From: Clostridia bacterium
GTDB taxonomy: Bacteria > Bacillota > Clostridia > Christensenellales > DTU072
Reading direction: 5' to 3'
DNA: 10,888 nucleotides
Assembly (NCBI GenBank): GCA_028699795.1
Contig: JAQVTZ010000051.1
Span: forward strand, 1 to 10,888
Positions within the stretch are counted from its first letter, which is position 1. Each line of letters starts with the position of its first letter. The translations under genes and the position numbers were made by a program. The notes below the pieces were generated by a model. It searched no databases, was not told where the DNA came from, and saw nothing but the letters and a program-made list of their open reading frames with translations. Below, in pieces: positions 8,040 through 10,888 of this stretch.

Positions 8040-8076
8040 ATGAATTGTACCCTCTTTTTATAAAACACCTTGGAAG

Positions 8077-8721
8077 CTATTTCATTTTCTCCTGTTTGAC
8101 TTTTTTGTCTATCACATGGCGGCTCGCAAGCTCTCCAAAAATTTCTTTGGTCGAGATGTCCGCTTCCGCCATCAGTACCATAACATGGTAGGCAAGGTCC
8201 GCGATTTCGTAAACCGTTTCGTCTTTGTTGCCGCCCTTTGCCGCGATAATGACTTCGGTGGACTCTTCGCCCACTTTTTTGAGAATCTTGTCCAATCCCT
8301 TATTAAAAAGATAAGTGGTATAAGAGCCTTCTTTGGGGCTTATCTTGCGGCCCTTAATCATATCGAATAACTTTTCGTAAGAGAACTCCTTATTCGTTTC
8401 GCTTTCGTAAAGGCAATCTGCAAAACAGCTTTCGTTGCCGAGATGACAGGCGGGACCGTCTTTGATTACCTCGATCACGAGCGCGTCGCGGTCGCAGTCG
8501 GGCTTGATAGTGACAATGTGCTGGTAGTTGCCCGAAGTCGCGCCTTTGCGCCAAAGCTCTTTGCGTGAGCGGCTGTAAAAACAGGTTTTGCCCTCCTCCA
8601 TACTGATGTTCAGGCTTTCGGCATTCATGTAGGCGAGCGTAAGCACCTCTTTGGTATAATAATCTTGTACGATGGCGGGAATCAGTCCGTCCCTTCCGAA
8701 TTTTAAATCTTTGATTTCCAT
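8077..8721 (-). CDS. hisI: Bifunctional phosphoribosyl-AMP cyclohydrolase / phosphoribosyl-ATP pyrophosphatase (HisIE)
   Basis: This fused enzyme does steps 2 and 3 of histidine synthesis: the C-terminal HisE half removes pyrophosphate from PR-ATP, and the N-terminal HisI half opens the ring of PR-AMP. It has 214 residues, normal for the fusion. The HisI part (about 1-108) shows the metal site DCDRD at 75-79 and the zinc ligands C92, H93 and C99 in the GPACH...SCF region, plus YSRSRKELW at 49-57. The HisE part (about 115-202) shows KVGEE at 149-153 and acidic magnesium ligands E152, E153, E156, E172 and D175. A lysine-rich tail ends the protein. The ATG at 8721 follows a GGGAG site and stands 10 bases after hisF. 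It is the last his gene. No hairpin followed by a T-run is visible after its stop. Confidence 0.97.
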   Translation of the reverse strand: MEIKDLKFGRDGLIPAIVQDYYTKEVLTLAYMNAESLNISMEEGKTCFYSRSRKELWRKGATSGNYQHIVTIKPDCDRDALVIEVIKDGPACHLGNESCFADCLYESETNKEFSYEKLFDMIKGRKISPKEGSYTTYLFNKGLDKILKKVGEESTEVIIAAKGGNKDETVYEIADLAYHVMVLMAEADISTKEIFGELASRHVIDKKVKQEKMK

Positions 8722-8731
8722 GATGTTCTCC

Positions 8732-9493
8732 CTAAATAATTCTTACTTCGATACCGTTTTCTTTTAGTGTTTGTTTTAATGATTTTACACTAAGCTCTCT
8801 AAAGTGGAAAATAGAAGCCGCAAGCCCCGCATCCACTTTGGGTAAGGTCTGAAACAGCGTGACAAAGTCTTCCGCATTACCCGCGCCGCCCGAAGCGATG
8901 ATGGGAATCGAAACGCGTTCGCCGATTGCTGCTAGCATTTCGAGGTCGAACCCGTTTTTGACACCGTCGGTATCGATACTGTTTACGACCAATTCGCCCG
9001 CGCCGCGCGCCTCTCCCCGTTCCGCCCATTCTAAAGCGTCTATGCCCGTATTTTCGCGTCCGCCCTTTGCAAATACCGCAAACTTTCCATCGACTCTTTT
9101 GACATCCATAGATAACACGACGCATTGGTTGCCGTAGCGTTTTGCCGCCTCGGTGATAAGCTCGGGGTTTTTAATCGCTCCCGTATTGACGCTCACCTTG
9201 TCCGCGCCGCACTTCAACACTCTATCGAAGTCTGCCACGCTGTTAATCGCGCCGCCCACGGTAAGCGGAATAAAGATCTGCCGCGCCACCTCTTTGAGAA
9301 TGTCGTTGAACAGGGCGCGCCCTTCAAATGAGGCGGTAATATCGTAAAAAACCAACTCGTCCGCGCCGCTTTCATTATAAAATCGGGCAAGCTCTACGGG
9401 ATCTTCCACATCCTGCACGCCCTCGAAATTGACGCCTTTTACCACCCTGCCGTTGCGTACATCCAAACAGGGGATAATCCTTTTGGTAATCAT
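8732..9493 (-). CDS. hisF: Imidazole glycerol phosphate synthase, cyclase subunit (HisF)
   Basis: HisF takes ammonia from HisH and converts PRFAR to imidazole glycerol phosphate and AICAR, which feeds purine synthesis. It is a 253-residue (beta/alpha)8 barrel of standard length. Catalytic Asp11 and Lys19 lie in PCLDVRNGRVVKG, the second catalytic acid Asp130 in SMDVKR, and D174/D176 in SIDTDG. Phosphate-binding glycines appear in TVGGA near 78-82 and ASGGAG. The wording around 126-180 (SMDVKR, AKGGRENTG, VNSIDTDG) is a subtype I associate with Clostridia rather than with enterobacteria. The ATG at 9493 overlaps the hisA stop as ATGA, and AAAGGAG just upstream lies within the last hisA codons. 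HisF is distinguished from the homologous HisA by the LDV...KG signature. Confidence 0.98.
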   Translation of the reverse strand: MITKRIIPCLDVRNGRVVKGVNFEGVQDVEDPVELARFYNESGADELVFYDITASFEGRALFNDILKEVARQIFIPLTVGGAINSVADFDRVLKCGADKVSVNTGAIKNPELITEAAKRYGNQCVVLSMDVKRVDGKFAVFAKGGRENTGIDALEWAERGEARGAGELVVNSIDTDGVKNGFDLEMLAAIGERVSIPIIASGGAGNAEDFVTLFQTLPKVDAGLAASIFHFRELSVKSLKQTLKENGIEVRII

Positions 9494-10212
9494 AACTCTC
9501 CTTTGCCGATTTGTACGGCGCGTTTTAAATCGATAAGGTTTTTATATAACGATTTGCCGAGAATCGCGCCGTAAACGCCGATGCCGCGCAAGGTAAGTAG
9601 TTCGGATTCGTCCGAGATGCCACCCGAAGCAATCACCCTTAAGCCTGTTATTTCTTTCAATTTGCGGAACGCTTCCGTATTTGTGCCTGCCATGGCGCCG
9701 TCCGTTGCGATATCCGTATAAATAACGGTATCAATACCCGCTTGCACACAGCGCGCGCAAAACGAAAACGATTCGACCTGCGTCACCGTTTTCCAGCCAT
9801 CTACCGCGACATAACCGTTTTTTGCGTCTACGCCTACAGCGATTTTGCCGGGGTATTTTGCCGCCATTTTCGCCGCGAATTCAAAATTTCGTATGGCGAT
9901 TGTACCCAATATCACTCTGCCTGCGCCGATATCGAGATACTTCTTAATTTTTTCTTCGTCGCGGATGCCGCCGCCGACCTCGATAAAAACGCCCCCTTCG
10001 TCGGCAAGCGCCTTTACTGTTTCGAAGTTCGCAAGGCTGCCGTCACGCGCGCCGTCTAAGTCTACCACATGCAGATTGACGGCACCTTTTGCTTTAAAGC
10101 CGCGAAGCACTTCGACAGGGTTGGCCGCAAATACTTCGCTTTTATCATAGTCACCTTGTGTAAGCCGCACAGCTTTGCCGCCTAATATGTCAATAGCGGG
10201 ATAAATCTGCAT
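9490..10212 (-). CDS. hisA: ProFAR isomerase (HisA)
   Basis: HisA is the Amadori isomerase that converts ProFAR to PRFAR, step 4 of the pathway and the substrate for HisHF. The 240-residue (beta/alpha)8 barrel begins QIYPAIDILGGKAVRL, with catalytic Asp8. The second catalytic acid is Asp129 in GVDAKNG. Phosphate-binding loops are EVGGGIRD near 78-85 and ASGGISDE, and TDIATDGAMAG at 166-176 is typical of the family. A TrpF-like dual role (PriA, seen in actinobacteria) is not suggested by the context. The ATG at 10212 lies one base after the hisH stop, with GGGGG 5 bases ahead. The 3' end overlaps hisF as ATGA. Confidence 0.97.
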   Translation of the reverse strand: MQIYPAIDILGGKAVRLTQGDYDKSEVFAANPVEVLRGFKAKGAVNLHVVDLDGARDGSLANFETVKALADEGGVFIEVGGGIRDEEKIKKYLDIGAGRVILGTIAIRNFEFAAKMAAKYPGKIAVGVDAKNGYVAVDGWKTVTQVESFSFCARCVQAGIDTVIYTDIATDGAMAGTNTEAFRKLKEITGLRVIASGGISDESELLTLRGIGVYGAILGKSLYKNLIDLKRAVQIGKGEL

Positions 10213-10213
10213 C

Positions 10214-10828
10214 TCAACCCCCTATTTCGGCAAAGGCGCGAAGCATTTTGAGCCCCGTCTTGCCGCTTTTTTCGGGATGAAACTGGGTACCGAATACATT
10301 GCCGCATGCGACCGCTCCCGCAATCTCTATGCCGTAGCGCGAAGTTGCAATCACGGAATCATTGCAGTTTTTGGCGTAATAGGAATGCACGTAGTACACA
10401 TAATCACCGTTTGCGTTGTACTTCAAAAGAGGGCTCTCTTTGATGATTTCCAGACTGTTCCACCCCATATGCGGAACCTTGAGCGGCTCTTTGAGGTCAT
10501 CCCCGATAGGGCAAACATCACCCTTTATCAGTCCCAATCCTCTATGCTCTCCGTATTCATAACTTTTATCGAACAAGAGCTGCATTCCCAAACAGATCCC
10601 TAAAAGAGGCTTGCCGCTCGCGGTTTCCTCTTTGATGACCTCGATTAAACCTGTCGCTTCCAGTTTGGCATAAGCATCCGAAAAAGCGCCCACACCGGGC
10701 AGAATAATTCGATCTGCCTTTTGAATAATAGACGCTTCCGCGGTAACCGTTGCCGAAAGCCCCAAATATTGTAGTGAACCGGTAAGCGAAAACAGATCGC
10801 CGACACCGTAATCAATTATTGCAATCAT
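10214..10828 (-). CDS. hisH: Imidazole glycerol phosphate synthase, glutaminase subunit (HisH)
   Basis: HisH releases ammonia from glutamine and passes it through the HisF barrel. The 204-residue protein is one class I glutamine amidotransferase domain of usual length. The triad is Cys79 in GICLGMQ, and His184 with Glu186 in FHPEKSG. Other family marks are YGVGDLFSL at 7-15, ILPGVGAFSDA at 42-52, PHMGWN at 119-124 and YYVHSYY at 145-151. The ATG at 10828 overlaps the hisB stop as ATGA, with AAGGG about 9 bases upstream. In the window it is separated from hisF by hisA, the common hisB-hisH-hisA-hisF order. Confidence 0.98.
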   Translation of the reverse strand: MIAIIDYGVGDLFSLTGSLQYLGLSATVTAEASIIQKADRIILPGVGAFSDAYAKLEATGLIEVIKEETASGKPLLGICLGMQLLFDKSYEYGEHRGLGLIKGDVCPIGDDLKEPLKVPHMGWNSLEIIKESPLLKYNANGDYVYYVHSYYAKNCNDSVIATSRYGIEIAGAVACGNVFGTQFHPEKSGKTGLKMLRAFAEIGG

Positions 10829-10888
10829 GACAGTGTCCCTTTGGTAGAGGGGATTTCGTCCTTTGCGGCGGGGTCTATGGCTACGGCT
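10825..10888 (-). CDS. hisB: Imidazoleglycerol-phosphate dehydratase (HisB), last 20 codons only
   Basis: The minus strand from the right edge has an open frame ending in a TGA at 10827-10825. The 20 readable residues include AIDP and end IPSTKGTLS. The IPSTKG(T/V)L ending is the well-known C-terminus of HisB, whose product, imidazole acetol phosphate, is the step after HisHF. The position directly before hisH, with an ATGA overlap, agrees. Most of the gene, including the metal-binding histidines, is outside the window, so activity cannot be judged. Confidence 0.85.
   Translation of the reverse strand, partial: AVAIDPAAKDEIPSTKGTLS

Noticed and set aside
8055..8072. TTTTATAAAA palindrome after hisIE as a possible terminator
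   Set aside because: It is AT-only with no GC stem and no following T-run, so it would not act as an intrinsic terminator.

Overview
The window holds two consecutive biosynthetic gene blocks, all read from the minus strand: the end of a histidine operon (right side) followed by most of a de novo pyrimidine (UMP) operon (left side). In transcription order the genes are hisB (last 20 codons only), hisH, hisA, hisF, hisIE, a 134-base gap, then pyrB, pyrC, carA, carB, pyrK and pyrD (3' end cut by the window edge). About 98% of the window is coding. There is no RNA gene, mobile element, CRISPR array or foreign-looking island.

The organism is most likely a member of the Bacillota, probably an uncultured or gut-type Clostridia lineage. 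The order pyrB-pyrC-carA-carB-pyrK-pyrD is that of the Bacillus/Lactobacillus pyr operon. PyrB is of the Bacillus/Staphylococcus type without a pyrI partner. PyrD is the class 1B enzyme that works with the electron-transfer subunit PyrK, HisI and HisE are fused, and the Shine-Dalgarno sites are strong GGAGG types. The base composition looks moderate. I would not name a genus from this.

Right block (8077-10888): HisH and HisF form the glutamine-dependent IGP synthase, HisA supplies its substrate PRFAR, and HisIE carries out steps 2 and 3 of the pathway. hisG, hisD, hisC and most of hisB presumably lie beyond the right edge. Left block (1-7942): CarA and CarB make carbamoyl phosphate, PyrB joins it to aspartate, PyrC closes the ring to dihydroorotate, and PyrD with PyrK oxidises this to orotate. 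pyrE and pyrF (orotate to UMP) are not in the window and may follow beyond the left edge.

The genes are packed for translational coupling: stop/start overlaps of ATGA (hisB/hisH, hisA/hisF, pyrC/carA), TTGA (pyrB/pyrC, which re-sets the pyrC start to a TTG at 7067) and TGATG (pyrK/pyrD), plus a 23-base carA/carB overlap. The only real gap, 7943-8076, carries a good extended -10 promoter candidate for the pyr genes and short inverted repeats that could hide the pyrB ribosome binding site. It shows no clear terminator for the his genes and no recognisable PyrR-type attenuator. I see no undescribed system here. The his-pyr junction is the one place worth a second look.
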